This document shows, in pieces, positions 9,535-17,360 of a DNA stretch of 64,000 bases (its first letter is position 1; each line of letters opens with the position of its first letter). This stretch comes from an uncultured Collinsella sp. Lineage in GTDB: Bacteria; Actinomycetota; Coriobacteriia; Coriobacteriales; Coriobacteriaceae. The position numbers and the translations under genes are program-made. The notes below the pieces were generated by a model. That model was given only the letters and a program-made list of their open reading frames with translations. It was not told where the DNA came from and searched no databases. The stretch is from NCBI GenBank assembly GCA_900551015.1, contig URUI01000001.1:11535-75534 (forward strand). Direction: 5' to 3'.

Positions 9535-9843
9535 TTATTTGGTCAGCTGCTCGAGGAGCTGCTCGCGCTGACGGACGCCGAGGCCCTGGACGCGACGAGT
9601 AGCGGAGATACCGAGCTCCTCCATGATCTTGGCGGCCTTGGCCTTGCCATAACCGGGGAGAGACTCGATGAGGGTGGAAACCTTCATGCGGGAAGCGATG
9701 GGGTCATCGGAGTTGAGCACGGACTCGAGGGACTTCTCGCCCTTCTTGATCTGCTCGCGAAGCTCAGCGCGGGCGTGACGTGCGGCAGCAGCCTTCTCAA
9801 GAGCCTGCTTGCGCTGCTCGTCGGTAAGCTGAGGGAGTGCCAT
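9535..9843 (-). CDS. mihF: Actinobacterial integration host factor (mIHF)
   Basis: A 102-residue basic DNA-binding protein, MALPQLTDEQRKQALEKAAA, with a helical N-terminus and a helix-two-turn-helix core (ESLPGYGKAKAAKIMEELGI). This family is characteristic of actinobacteria and is a main argument for the lineage. mIHF shapes the nucleoid and assists recombination. The ATG at 9843 has TTGGAGG before it; an upstream ATG-like start four codons earlier is less likely. The promoter region carries a strong palindrome (9885-9916). Confidence 0.94.
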   Translation of the reverse strand: MALPQLTDEQRKQALEKAAAARHARAELREQIKKGEKSLESVLNSDDPIASRMKVSTLIESLPGYGKAKAAKIMEELGISATRRVQGLGVRQREQLLEQLTK

Positions 9844-9884
9844 TCGTACCTCCAAATAGTTGGGTTATATCTGATTCAATAATT

Positions 9885-9916
9885 GGCATTTTAGCACGTA
9901 GAACGTACAAAATGCC
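9885..9916 (-). promoter_or_regulatory. mihF promoter with overlapping palindrome
   Basis: An extended -10 TGC-TAAAAT lies inside a nearly perfect inverted repeat: GGCATTTT-GTACGT, loop TCT, ACGTGC-T-AAAATGCC. Because the palindrome covers the -10, it may be an operator. In RNA it would fold into a 14-bp hairpin, but no T-run follows. Confidence 0.5.
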
Positions 9917-9979
9917 TAATCGCGGCTCCATAGGTTAGACGATACCCGCAAAAAGTGCAATATACTGCGCCCAAAGTTA

Positions 9980-10037
9980 AGCCCCTGACCTGCGATTCCA
10001 CACAAAGGATGGGAAAGTTTACGCAGGCACAGGGGCT
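9980..10037 (-). terminator. Putative structured terminator after pyrF
   Basis: AGCCCCTG plus CCTGCG pair with CGCAGG plus CAGGGGCT, giving a 14-bp stem with small bulges and an unusually large 27-base loop. It lies downstream of pyrF. The minus strand reads TTAACTTT after it, which is not a clean T-run, so it could instead be a structured RNA or 3'-end stabiliser. Confidence 0.45.
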
Positions 10038-10082
10038 ATTTTGTGCTAATGAGACCCAAAAGTGGTGACTTAGGGGAATCTT

Positions 10083-10799
10083 TTACGCGACGTTTTCGAC
10101 CAGCTCGGCGACGATAGCGTCAAAGGCGGCAACCGGATCGTCGGCACCGGTGATGGGACGGCCCACCACAATGTGGCTTGCGCCACGCTCGATAGCCTGG
10201 GAAGGCGTCGCCACGCGGGACTGGTCACCAAGGGCGGCACCCACCGGACGCACACCCGGAGTCACGATCAGGGCATCAGGACCCAGCAGCTCACGCATGT
10301 CGTGAGCCTCCATCGGTGAGCACACGATGCCATCGATGCCGTTGGCCTGAGCAAGCTTTGCCAAGCGGGCGGCCTCCTCGGCCACGGGAGACTCGACGCC
10401 GATCTCGCTCAAGGCATCCTGATTCATGCTCGTGAGCACGGTGATGGCGACGAGCTTGGCGCGGTCCTCACGCGCCTCCTCGGCACCCTCGCGGCAGGCA
10501 GCGAGCATAGCACCCGAGCCCAGGCCGTGGACCGAAAGCAGGTCGGCACCGGCAAGCGAGGCCGAGCGGGCAGCGCCGCGCACCTGATGCGGAATGTCAT
10601 GGAACTTAAGGTCGAGGAAGACCTTAAAGCCAAGGTCCTTAAAGGTCTTGACGATCTGGGGACCCTCAGCGTAATAGAGCGTCATGCCGACCTTGAGCCA
10701 GGCGGCATGGCCCGAAAGCTCGTGGGCGAGATCGAGCGCGCGCTCACGGTCGCAGTCGAGGGCGACGATAACACGGTCGCGGGCATCATTCTCTAGCAT
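10083..10799 (-). CDS. pyrF: Orotidine 5'-phosphate decarboxylase
   Basis: A 238-residue TIM-barrel enzyme making UMP from OMP, the last step of the pathway. The catalytic DxKxxD motif is visible as DLKFHDIPHQV, and the N-terminus VIVALDCDRERAL is typical of the short PyrF type. The ATG lies within the end of pyrD (7-base overlap), showing operon coupling. It is the last gene of the pyrR-B-C-K-D-F cluster. Confidence 0.97.
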   Translation of the reverse strand: MLENDARDRVIVALDCDRERALDLAHELSGHAAWLKVGMTLYYAEGPQIVKTFKDLGFKVFLDLKFHDIPHQVRGAARSASLAGADLLSVHGLGSGAMLAACREGAEEAREDRAKLVAITVLTSMNQDALSEIGVESPVAEEAARLAKLAQANGIDGIVCSPMEAHDMRELLGPDALIVTPGVRPVGAALGDQSRVATPSQAIERGASHIVVGRPITGADDPVAAFDAIVAELVENVA

Positions 10800-11716
10800 T
10801 CGAAAGCACCCACCAGCTCGTTGATGTCCTTTACGCCCTGGGACTCGGCCCAGGCCTCGAGCTCATGCGCGATCTTAAGCGAAGCACACGGATCGACGAA
10901 GTTGGCCATGCCGACCGACACGCAGGTGGCGCCGGCCAGGATAAACTCAGCCGCATCCTCGCCAGTCATGACACCGCCGACACCGTTGATGGGGATATCG
11001 ACGGCCTGGGCAACCTCCCAGACCATGCGCACGGCGATGTGGTGGCACAGCGGGCCCGAAAGGCCGCCCTTGGGCTTGGCCACGCGGGACTTGCGGGTAT
11101 GGACGTCGATGGCCATGCCCTGGATGGAGTTGATGACCGAAAGGCCGTCGGCGCCGGCAGCCTCGAGGGCCTTGGCGATCTCGGCGACGTTGACCGGCGC
11201 CATCTTCACGAACAGCGGCTTATCAGTCACCTTGCGGCAGGCAGCCATAACGGAAGAGGCGCCCTCGGGCGTGGAGCCCATGGCGGCACCGCCGGCGGCG
11301 ATGTTGGGGCAGCTCACGTTGATCTCGTAGCCGGCAGCCCAGGGGCATAGCTCGACATACATCTCGAGTGCGCGGACAAACTCGCCAACGGAGTGACCGG
11401 CAACCTGACAGATGACCTGGCAGCCGTCCTTGGACAGCTGTTCGAGCCACGGACCGGACTCGCGGGCAAAGGCGGCCACGCCGGGGTTCTGAAGACCCAC
11501 GGAGTTGATCATACCGCCGGGAATTTCGGCCATGCGGGGCGCGGGATTGCCGGGCCAGGGCTCGGCAGCGCAACCCTTGGTGGTGATGGCGCCCAGCTGG
11601 GAAACATCAAAGAAGTTCTGGAACTGCCAACCGTAGCCAAAGGTACCGGCTGCGGTGTTAATGGGGTTCTGCATCTTGACGCCGCCGAAATCGACGGCCA
11701 TGTTCACGGTACCCAC
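10793..11716 (-). CDS. pyrD: Dihydroorotate dehydrogenase, class 1B catalytic subunit
   Basis: A 307-residue FMN enzyme oxidising dihydroorotate to orotate. The active-site Cys is in INVSCPN, as in class 1 enzymes (class 2 use Ser). The neighbouring pyrK makes it class 1B, which passes electrons to NAD and suits an anaerobe. The start is GTG at 11716, overlapping the pyrK stop by one base, with AAGGTGGTGG upstream. An in-frame ATG five codons later (11701) is the alternative. Confidence 0.96.
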   Translation of the reverse strand: MGTVNMAVDFGGVKMQNPINTAAGTFGYGWQFQNFFDVSQLGAITTKGCAAEPWPGNPAPRMAEIPGGMINSVGLQNPGVAAFARESGPWLEQLSKDGCQVICQVAGHSVGEFVRALEMYVELCPWAAGYEINVSCPNIAAGGAAMGSTPEGASSVMAACRKVTDKPLFVKMAPVNVAEIAKALEAAGADGLSVINSIQGMAIDVHTRKSRVAKPKGGLSGPLCHHIAVRMVWEVAQAVDIPINGVGGVMTGEDAAEFILAGATCVSVGMANFVDPCASLKIAHELEAWAESQGVKDINELVGAFEC

Positions 11717-12507
11717 TAGAAGACCACCACCTTAGAAGCATCGAACACGGGACCGCACATACAAGCACCCTTCATACCGTCGACCGTCTCGACATTACAG
11801 GTGTTGCAGGCGCCAAAGCCACAGCTCATCATGCGCTCGAGCGACACCTCGCAGTACACACCGGCCTCGGCGGCAGCGGCGGCGACCTTCTTCATCATGA
11901 CGGCGGGGCCGCAGCTGGCGACGTAGTCGTAGCCGCCCTCTCCAAGCAGCTCGGCTGCCGGATCGGTGCAAAAACCGTGCGTGCCGAGCGAACCGTCGTC
12001 GGTGCACACGTTAACCGTGGCGCCCAGCGCACGGAACTCATCGACACCCACGACTTTGGAAGCGGTGCCAAAGCCCAGGCACACGTCCACATCAACACCC
12101 TGCTCGGCAAGCATGCCGGCAAGACACAGCACAGGCGGAACGCCGATGCCACCGGCGACGAGCAGTGCCTTCCTGGTGCCCTCGGGTACCATCCAGCCAC
12201 GGCCACCGGGGCCCAACAGGTTAGAGGTGGAGCCAGGGCCCATCTGGGACAAACGGCGGGTATCGTCGCCCACGACGGCGTACCACAGCTCGACGGTGCC
12301 GGCCTCGGCGTCGGCGCGATAGAAGCTCAGGGGCACGCGAAGCAGCGAGGAGGCATCGCCGGGCACGGCAATGTTCACAAACTGACCGGGCTTGAGCGCA
12401 CTTGCAAGCTTGGGGGCCGAGATTACGAGCGAGAAGATGCCGTCGGCGATCTCCTGGTTCGAGACGACCTCGAAGTCGTGCATGCGTGCAGTGGAAGGTG
12501 TGGGCAT
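11716..12507 (-). CDS. pyrK: Dihydroorotate dehydrogenase electron transfer subunit
   Basis: A 263-residue FAD and [2Fe-2S] protein shuttling electrons from PyrD to NAD. It has an N-terminal FAD-binding barrel (LKPGQFVNI), an NAD-binding region (LVAGGIGVPP), and a C-terminal cysteine cluster MSCGFGACNTCNVE...GACMCG that ligates the iron-sulfur centre. It overlaps pyrD by one base. A GC-rich hairpin separates it from pyrC upstream. Confidence 0.96.
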   Translation of the reverse strand: MPTPSTARMHDFEVVSNQEIADGIFSLVISAPKLASALKPGQFVNIAVPGDASSLLRVPLSFYRADAEAGTVELWYAVVGDDTRRLSQMGPGSTSNLLGPGGRGWMVPEGTRKALLVAGGIGVPPVLCLAGMLAEQGVDVDVCLGFGTASKVVGVDEFRALGATVNVCTDDGSLGTHGFCTDPAAELLGEGGYDYVASCGPAVMMKKVAAAAAEAGVYCEVSLERMMSCGFGACNTCNVETVDGMKGACMCGPVFDASKVVVF

Positions 12508-12554
12508 AGACGCTCCAATCCCCCATGCGGTTGCATGGTCTAAACGAACAGAAA

Positions 12555-12579
12555 GCGCGGCACCGCAAGGGCGCCGCGC
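12555..12579 (-). other. Hairpin between pyrC and pyrK
   Basis: GCGCGGC / GCCGCGC, 7-bp stem, followed on the minus strand by TTTCTGTT. It may be a partial terminator or processing site dividing pyrR-B-C from pyrK-D-F. The gap of 92 bases is the largest inside the cluster. Confidence 0.4.
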
Positions 12580-12599
12580 ACAAAAGCGATAAGGCTATG

Positions 12600-13889
12600 C
12601 TAGCAGATGCAGCCGTCGGCGAGCGTCTGCTTGCCACCGACAAATACATCGGTGGCACGACCGGTGAGCGTGCGGCCGGCAAAACCGGAGTTCTCGGCGC
12701 GCGACTCGTAACCGTCCTCGCCAACCGTCCAGGTTGCGGAGGGGTCGAACACGGTCAGGTCGGCGACAGAGCCCGCCTTGACCTGAACCTGATCGAGGCC
12801 CAGAATCTCACGCGGCTTGATGGCCATGAGCTCGACCATGCGGCTCACGCTCATCTTGCCCGTGTTGACCAGCTCAGTGAGCACGAGCGACAGCGAAGTC
12901 TCGAGGCCAATCATTCCAAAGGGCGCGAGCTCGAACTCGCGGGCCTTCTCCCACGGGGTGTGGGGAGCGTGGTCGGTAACGATAGCGTCGACGGTACCGT
13001 CGATGACACCCTGACGGATTGCCTCAGCGTCCTCATCGGTACGCAGCGGCGGATTGACCTTGAGAGAGGTGTTGTAGGTCTCGTCCAGGTCGTTCTCGGT
13101 CAGGAACATGTGGTGCGGGGTGGCCTCGCAGGTAACCTGAACGCCAGCGGCCTTACCGGCACGCACGATCTCCAGGCCATGGGCGGTGGAGATGTGCTGG
13201 ATGTGCAGCTTGGCACCAGTCAGCTTGGCGATCTCGATGTCGCGGGCGATCTGGAGCTCCTCGCCGGCAGCCGGCCAGCCCTCGAGAGCCAGACGGGTCG
13301 AGACCTTGCCCTCGTTGATCTGGCCGTGGCCGACCAGGTCCTCGTCCTGGCAGTGGCTCATAAAGACCTTGCCGAACATCTTGCCGTAGTCCATGCAGCG
13401 ACGGAGCATGCCCGCGCCCTGCACGCCGCGACCGTCGTCGGTGAAGGCGACGGCGCCATGGGCGACCATATCGCCCATCTCGGACATGGCCTCGCCCTTA
13501 AGACCGCGGGTCATGGCGCCCGACGGATAGACGCGGCAGTGACCGACCTCGGCAGCACGGGACTTGACGAACTCCACGACGGTGCCGTTATCGGTGACGG
13601 GATCGGTGTTGGGCATGGAGCACACACCGGTAAAGCCGCCCTTGGCAGCTGCGCGAGTGCCGCTCTCGATGTCCTCTTTGACCTCGTAGCCGGGCTCGCG
13701 AAGGTGAACGTGCATATCCACCAGGCCGGGGACGAGGTACTTGCCGGAAAGGTCGCGGACCTCGGCTCCCTCGACGGCGAGATTCTCGCCGACCTCGGCG
13801 ATCTTGTCGCCGTCAATCAGGACGTCAACGACACCGTCAAGCTCGACAGACGGGTCGACGACGTGGGCATTCTTAAGAAGCAAGGCCAT
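12600..13889 (-). CDS. pyrC: Dihydroorotase
   Basis: A 429-residue amidohydrolase cyclising carbamoyl aspartate. The metal-binding motif DMHVHLREPG and the later TDHAPH motif are both present, as in the long dihydroorotase class. The ATG at 13889 has GGAGGTGCC upstream; an alternative start five codons earlier is less likely. The gene begins inside pyrB (17-base overlap), implying coupled translation of the second and third pathway enzymes. Confidence 0.96.
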   Translation of the reverse strand: MALLLKNAHVVDPSVELDGVVDVLIDGDKIAEVGENLAVEGAEVRDLSGKYLVPGLVDMHVHLREPGYEVKEDIESGTRAAAKGGFTGVCSMPNTDPVTDNGTVVEFVKSRAAEVGHCRVYPSGAMTRGLKGEAMSEMGDMVAHGAVAFTDDGRGVQGAGMLRRCMDYGKMFGKVFMSHCQDEDLVGHGQINEGKVSTRLALEGWPAAGEELQIARDIEIAKLTGAKLHIQHISTAHGLEIVRAGKAAGVQVTCEATPHHMFLTENDLDETYNTSLKVNPPLRTDEDAEAIRQGVIDGTVDAIVTDHAPHTPWEKAREFELAPFGMIGLETSLSLVLTELVNTGKMSVSRMVELMAIKPREILGLDQVQVKAGSVADLTVFDPSATWTVGEDGYESRAENSGFAGRTLTGRATDVFVGGKQTLADGCIC

Positions 13890-14817
13890 TATCGGCACCT
13901 CCAAGCAGCAGATACAGGATAGCCATACGCACGCAGATACCGGCGTAGACCTGCTCCAGGATGACGGAGCGTTGCGGGTGGTCGGCCATATAGGAGTCGA
14001 ACTCGACGCCGCGGTTGATGGGGCCCGGGTGGCAGATGATCGTATCGGGCTTCATGAGCTTCTCGCGGTCCTTGGTCAGGCCGAAGAGCTTGTGATACTC
14101 GCGAATCGTGGGGAACGGAGCGCCCTCAAGGCGCTCCTGCTGCACGCGCAGCATGTAGACGACGTCCAGCTCGGGCAGGACGGAATCGAGGTCGCTCGTC
14201 ACGTGGTCGCAACCCAGAACCTCGGGCGCCGGCGGCAGCAGCGTGCCGGGGGCGACAGCGTAGGTCTCGCAGCCCATGATCTTAAGGGCGGGGATCAGCG
14301 AGCCGCAGACACGGGAGTGCGCGATATCGCCGACGACAGCGACCTTCAGACCGTGGAAGTCACCCTTGTGCTCCCAGATGGTGTACAGGTCGAGCAGGGC
14401 CTGCGTAGGATGGTTGTGCTTGCCGTCGCCGGCGCAGATAACGCTCGCGGGCGAGTTCTGCGTGACGATGTAGGGAGCACCGGCGTGCTTATCGCGAACG
14501 ACGATGCAATCAATCTTGTAGGCGTTGAGGGTCTCGACGGTGTCGACGAGGCTCTCGCCCTTGACCGTGGAGGTCGAGGAGCCGCCAAAGTTGAGGCTGT
14601 CGGCCGAAAGGCGCTTCTCGGCGAGCTCGAAGGAGCTGCGGGTGCGCGTCGAGGGCTCGTTGAACATGTTGACGATGGTCTTGCCCTTGAGCGTGGGGAC
14701 CTTCTTGATCGCACGCTCGTTGACCTCGGAGAACGCCTTGGCGGTCTCGAGGATGAGCTTGATGTCCTCTTCGGAGTACTCGGTAATGTCGATCAGGTGC
14801 TTATGGTTGAACGCCAC
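13873..14817 (-). CDS. pyrB: Aspartate carbamoyltransferase catalytic subunit
   Basis: A 314-residue enzyme condensing carbamoyl phosphate and aspartate. It carries the carbamoyl phosphate motif PSTRTRSSFE and the aspartate-side motif HPTQALLDLYTI. The start is GTG at 14817, with GGGAGGTGA 8 bases upstream; it lies 4 bases after pyrR. No regulatory pyrI is present, consistent with control by PyrR. Confidence 0.95.
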   Translation of the reverse strand: MAFNHKHLIDITEYSEEDIKLILETAKAFSEVNERAIKKVPTLKGKTIVNMFNEPSTRTRSSFELAEKRLSADSLNFGGSSTSTVKGESLVDTVETLNAYKIDCIVVRDKHAGAPYIVTQNSPASVICAGDGKHNHPTQALLDLYTIWEHKGDFHGLKVAVVGDIAHSRVCGSLIPALKIMGCETYAVAPGTLLPPAPEVLGCDHVTSDLDSVLPELDVVYMLRVQQERLEGAPFPTIREYHKLFGLTKDREKLMKPDTIICHPGPINRGVEFDSYMADHPQRSVILEQVYAGICVRMAILYLLLGGADNGLAS

Positions 14818-14821
14818 GGTA

Positions 14822-15418
<597 letters not shown>

Positions 15419-15427
15419 TCACATGTC

Positions 15428-15530
15428 TTGACTGCTGACACAGTCAAAAAAATAGATGCCCAACCGCTTAAGCGGACCAGACACCCACAGGAAAGGCTGC
15501 TCTTTGGCAGCTATGTAATTCCATGTGGGT
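15428..15530 (-). promoter_or_regulatory. Structured leader of the pyr operon
   Basis: Reading the minus strand, ACCCACA...TGTGGGT encloses an inner GCTGC/GCAGC stem (15483-15530). Next comes the palindrome CCGCTTAAGCGG (15464-15475), then seven T (15446-15452), then a TTGACTG/CAGTCAA hairpin (15428-15447). This resembles an attenuator. A textbook PyrR-binding loop was not recognised, so PyrR control is inferred from position. Confidence 0.5.
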
Positions 15531-15658
15531 ATCTCGTACCCCTTTAATGGTCAAGGGATAGTGTAGCCAACCTCGAGCTTAATTGCGAGCATAAATACAG
15601 AGCAATCCGTAAACGTGCGCAGGCGCTCCATAAACCTATATATATTTGTGGGACGAGC
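15531..15658. other. Intergenic region between pyr leader and rpmB promoter
   Basis: This stretch separates divergent transcripts. The minus-strand promoter of the pyr operon should lie here (TACACT near 15560 is a weak -10 candidate). No gene or clear repeat was seen. Confidence 0.4.
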
Positions 15659-15687
15659 TTGAAAACACACGCACGAGCTGGCATAAT
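15659..15687 (+). promoter_or_regulatory. Near-consensus promoter upstream of rpmB
   Basis: TTGAAA, a 17-base spacer and CATAAT, with TGG before the -10. It would give rpmB a leader of about 160 bases, which contains a small CTACG/CGTAG hairpin near 15714-15730. Confidence 0.65.
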
Positions 15688-15793
15688 CCCCTCTGCTGCA
15701 CGCAAATCGGATCTACGTCCAGGGCCGTAGCGTGGGCACTATCGCCAAAAGAGGAATATCTCTGTGTAGATTGCGCACAGGGAGCGACTTCTG

Positions 15794-15802
15794 TGCTATA
15801 GT
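15794..15802 (+). promoter_or_regulatory. Second, extended -10 promoter of rpmB
   Basis: TGC-TATAGT, identical to the rpsT element, lies about 55 bases upstream of the rpmB start. The -35 region is poor. Confidence 0.55.
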
Positions 15803-15856
15803 TCAGGCTTGTTTGCTAACGCGACATGTTCGTTTGTCGCCCAAGGAGGGTCAGTT

Positions 15857-16045
15857 ATGTCCAAAGTTTGCGAAGTTTGCGGTAAGCACCCCGTTGCCGG
15901 TCGCTCCATCAGCCACTCTCACCGCGTCACCAACCGTAAGTTCCGCCCCAACATCCAGCGCGTCTACGTCGTCGTCGATGGTCACCGTCGCAAGATGAAC
16001 GTTTGCTCCACCTGCCTTAAGTCTGGCAAGGTTGCGCGCTCCTAA
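15857..16045 (+). CDS. rpmB: 50S ribosomal protein L28
   Basis: A 62-residue ribosomal protein, MSKVCEVCGKHPVAGRSISH, with two Cys pairs (CEVC and CSTC). This marks the zinc-binding C+ form of L28. The ATG follows AAGGAGGGTCAGTT, which fixes the start inside a longer open frame. It is monocistronic, with two promoters and its own terminator. The C+ form may be relevant to zinc supply, but no Zur-type site was recognised. Confidence 0.96.
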   Translation: MSKVCEVCGKHPVAGRSISHSHRVTNRKFRPNIQRVYVVVDGHRRKMNVCSTCLKSGKVARS

Positions 16046-16113
16046 ATAAGGTCTTACCAACAAGTACCTCGGACTCTCCGGGTCAAAGACCTCGCGTTCA
16101 TATAGAACTTACC

Positions 16114-16146
16114 AAAGGCGTCCTCCCCCACGGAGGGCGCCTTTTT
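16114..16146 (+). terminator. Terminator of rpmB
   Basis: AAAGGCG-T-CCTCC pairs with GGAGG-G-CGCCTTT and runs into five T (16142-16146). The first REP-like repeat begins two bases later. Confidence 0.88.
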
Positions 16147-16147
16147 G

Positions 16148-16176
16148 CACTCATTGGGGACAGACTTACATGAGTG
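16148..16176. repeat. REP-like hairpin repeat, left copy 1
   Basis: CACTCAT and ATGAGTG form 7-bp arms around the core TGGGGACAGACTTAC. The sequence recurs in inverted orientation at 17182-17208 on the other side of the transposase gene. Confidence 0.85.
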
Positions 16177-16183
16177 TTTTCAC

Positions 16184-16210
16184 GCATTGGGGACAGACTT
16201 AGATGAATGC
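16184..16210. repeat. REP-like hairpin repeat, left copy 2
   Basis: GCATT / AATGC arms around GGGGACAGACTTAGATG. It shares the ATTGGGGACAGACTTA core with copy 1, in the same orientation, 36 bases further on, forming a doublet. Confidence 0.8.
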
Positions 16211-16252
16211 TTTCCTAAGCTCACAGTGCATCGATCGGCCCCAATCCATACC

Positions 16253-17029
16253 TCAGGCCGCCTCGTTCCAGCCTGTGGTGGCCTTGGTTACGCTTGTAGC
16301 GCCGATACCGGTGATACGGGCAATTTGCTTGACCGTAAGATGGGCCCGCCTGAGCCTTAGCAGACAGGCATCGCGTTCGGGGCGTGGCAGGGCCTTGAGC
16401 AGCGCAGGATCAATGCTCGGCAGGGCCTCGTGTGCGACGGTAAGGGCATCCTCGTCGGGAATCCGTCGACGCGGAAGAATCTCAACTGACCAGATCCGCT
16501 CGGCAACTTCCTTAAGATGCTCGCAATAGCGACGGGAACCCCCGACAATATCGAGCATGGGGGCCGCATCGCAGATATCAAAGGGATCGTATCCCAGCTG
16601 GTATGCCTTGTAGCTTGACCAGCGGTAGGCATCAAGCGAGTCGAGCGCACCTTTCACGGGATTGAGATGGATATAATCGAGCAACTGCACCGCCTGCGTG
16701 TCCGACTCGACCGCGACCCGCGAATAGCGATTATCAAACAGGTGGCCCGTTCTTCCGGTTTTCCCATTGAAATACTTGGCATAGGCCGTCAGCGCGCACT
16801 GCATTGCCTTTGAAAGGTTGTCAAATGGATCATCAACCATCAAATGAAAGTGGTTGTCCATAAGGCACCAAGCCAACACCGCCACTTCAAGGCGCGCAAA
16901 CCTGTCCGAGATATCCGATAGGAAACGATAGCGGTCGGAATCATCTTCAAAAATAATCTGTTTGGAGTTGCCGCGGTCAAAGACGTGGTAATAGCCGGTA
17001 ATCGAAACGGCGCGGGCGCATCGGGGCAT
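16253..17029 (-). CDS. REP-associated tyrosine transposase (Y1_Tnp / IS200-like fold)
   Basis: A 258-residue single-strand DNA transposase relative. The HUH-type motif reads MDNHFHLMVDD (near residue 62), and a later GHLFDNRYSRVAV and YIHLNPVKGAL segment match RAYT proteins. The C-terminus has a helix-turn-helix-like region (LTVKQIARITGIGATSVTKAT). The ATG at 17029 follows AAAGGAGAG; an upstream TTG is less likely. The gene is intact and flanked by inverted repeat doublets, consistent with a domesticated or still active repeat-spreading enzyme. Confidence 0.88.
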   Translation of the reverse strand: MPRCARAVSITGYYHVFDRGNSKQIIFEDDSDRYRFLSDISDRFARLEVAVLAWCLMDNHFHLMVDDPFDNLSKAMQCALTAYAKYFNGKTGRTGHLFDNRYSRVAVESDTQAVQLLDYIHLNPVKGALDSLDAYRWSSYKAYQLGYDPFDICDAAPMLDIVGGSRRYCEHLKEVAERIWSVEILPRRRIPDEDALTVAHEALPSIDPALLKALPRPERDACLLRLRRAHLTVKQIARITGIGATSVTKATTGWNEAA

Positions 17030-17157
17030 AATCTCTCCTTTCAAAGCTGTACAGGCAACACCTAAAAGGAGAGAAGCAACGCGAAATGCTGAGCCTGTGA
17101 CCTATTTATATCCAATGAGCGGCAAAAACAGGCCCAGAACGGCAAAATGGCAAATCG

Positions 17158-17176
17158 ATGTCTGTCCCCAATGAGT
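17158..17176. repeat. REP-like repeat, right copy 1 (shortened)
   Basis: GATGTCTGTCCCCAATGAG is the inverted form of the left repeats' core but lacks the GTAA part, so it looks truncated or diverged. Confidence 0.7.
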
Positions 17177-17181
17177 GAAAC

Positions 17182-17211
17182 CACTCATGTAAGTCTGTCC
17201 CCAATGAGCGG
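17182..17211. repeat. REP-like hairpin repeat, right copy 2
   Basis: The inverted copy of the left repeat 1 (ACTCATGTAAGTCTGTCCCC then AATGAG). It is nearly identical to it over about 27 bases. Confidence 0.85.
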
Positions 17212-17238
17212 GACGATGCACTGGCAGATAGTTTTAGT

Positions 17239-17268
17239 TAAAACGCTTCAGTTTGTTAAAGCGTTTTA
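17239..17268 (+). promoter_or_regulatory. Twin operator-like sites upstream of adhE
   Basis: TAAAACGCTT and AAGCGTTTTA are perfect 10-bp inverted arms with a 10-base spacer. Each arm also centres a LacI/cre-like half-palindrome (TTAAAACGCTTCAG and TTAAAGCGTTTTAG), with centres 18 bp apart. A similar site is upstream of ppdK (41174-41185). Confidence 0.55.
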
Positions 17269-17309
17269 GTGTGCCTTTTACGGGAATCTTACCGTTCGCC
17301 GAATAATTT

Positions 17310-17325
17310 CTTGCTATCATGCAAG
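17310..17325 (+). promoter_or_regulatory. adhE promoter -10 inside a palindrome
   Basis: TGC-TATCAT is an extended -10. It is enclosed by CTTGC and GCAAG, a perfect palindrome spanning the element. The predicted start gives a leader of about 30-35 bases. No good -35 is visible, which suggests activator dependence or use of the extended -10 alone. Confidence 0.55.
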
Positions 17326-17360
17326 ACGTAGGGTAAATCTCCGATCGCAAGGAGACACAA

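Larger units (their letters stand above)
16148..17211 (-). mobile_element. RAYT element: transposase gene between inverted REP doublets
   Basis: A single Y1 transposase-family gene is bracketed by two copies of a GGGGACAGACTTA repeat on the left and two inverted copies on the right. The layout matches known REP-associated tyrosine transposases, in which the enzyme processes flanking palindromes. The element sits between rpmB and adhE with no disrupted gene visible. Exact ends are inferred from the outermost repeats. Confidence 0.75.

Noticed and set aside
9980..10050. Plus-strand terminator with ATTTT after the hairpin
   Set aside because: No plus-strand gene lies upstream of it; both neighbours are on the minus strand.
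16148..17211. Classical insertion sequence with terminal inverted repeats and target duplication
   Set aside because: The enzyme is of the Y1/HUH type, the flanking units are hairpin doublets, and no target-site duplication was seen.
16148..17211. CRISPR array
   Set aside because: Only two units lie on each side, they are inverted relative to each other, and a gene lies between them. No cas genes are present.
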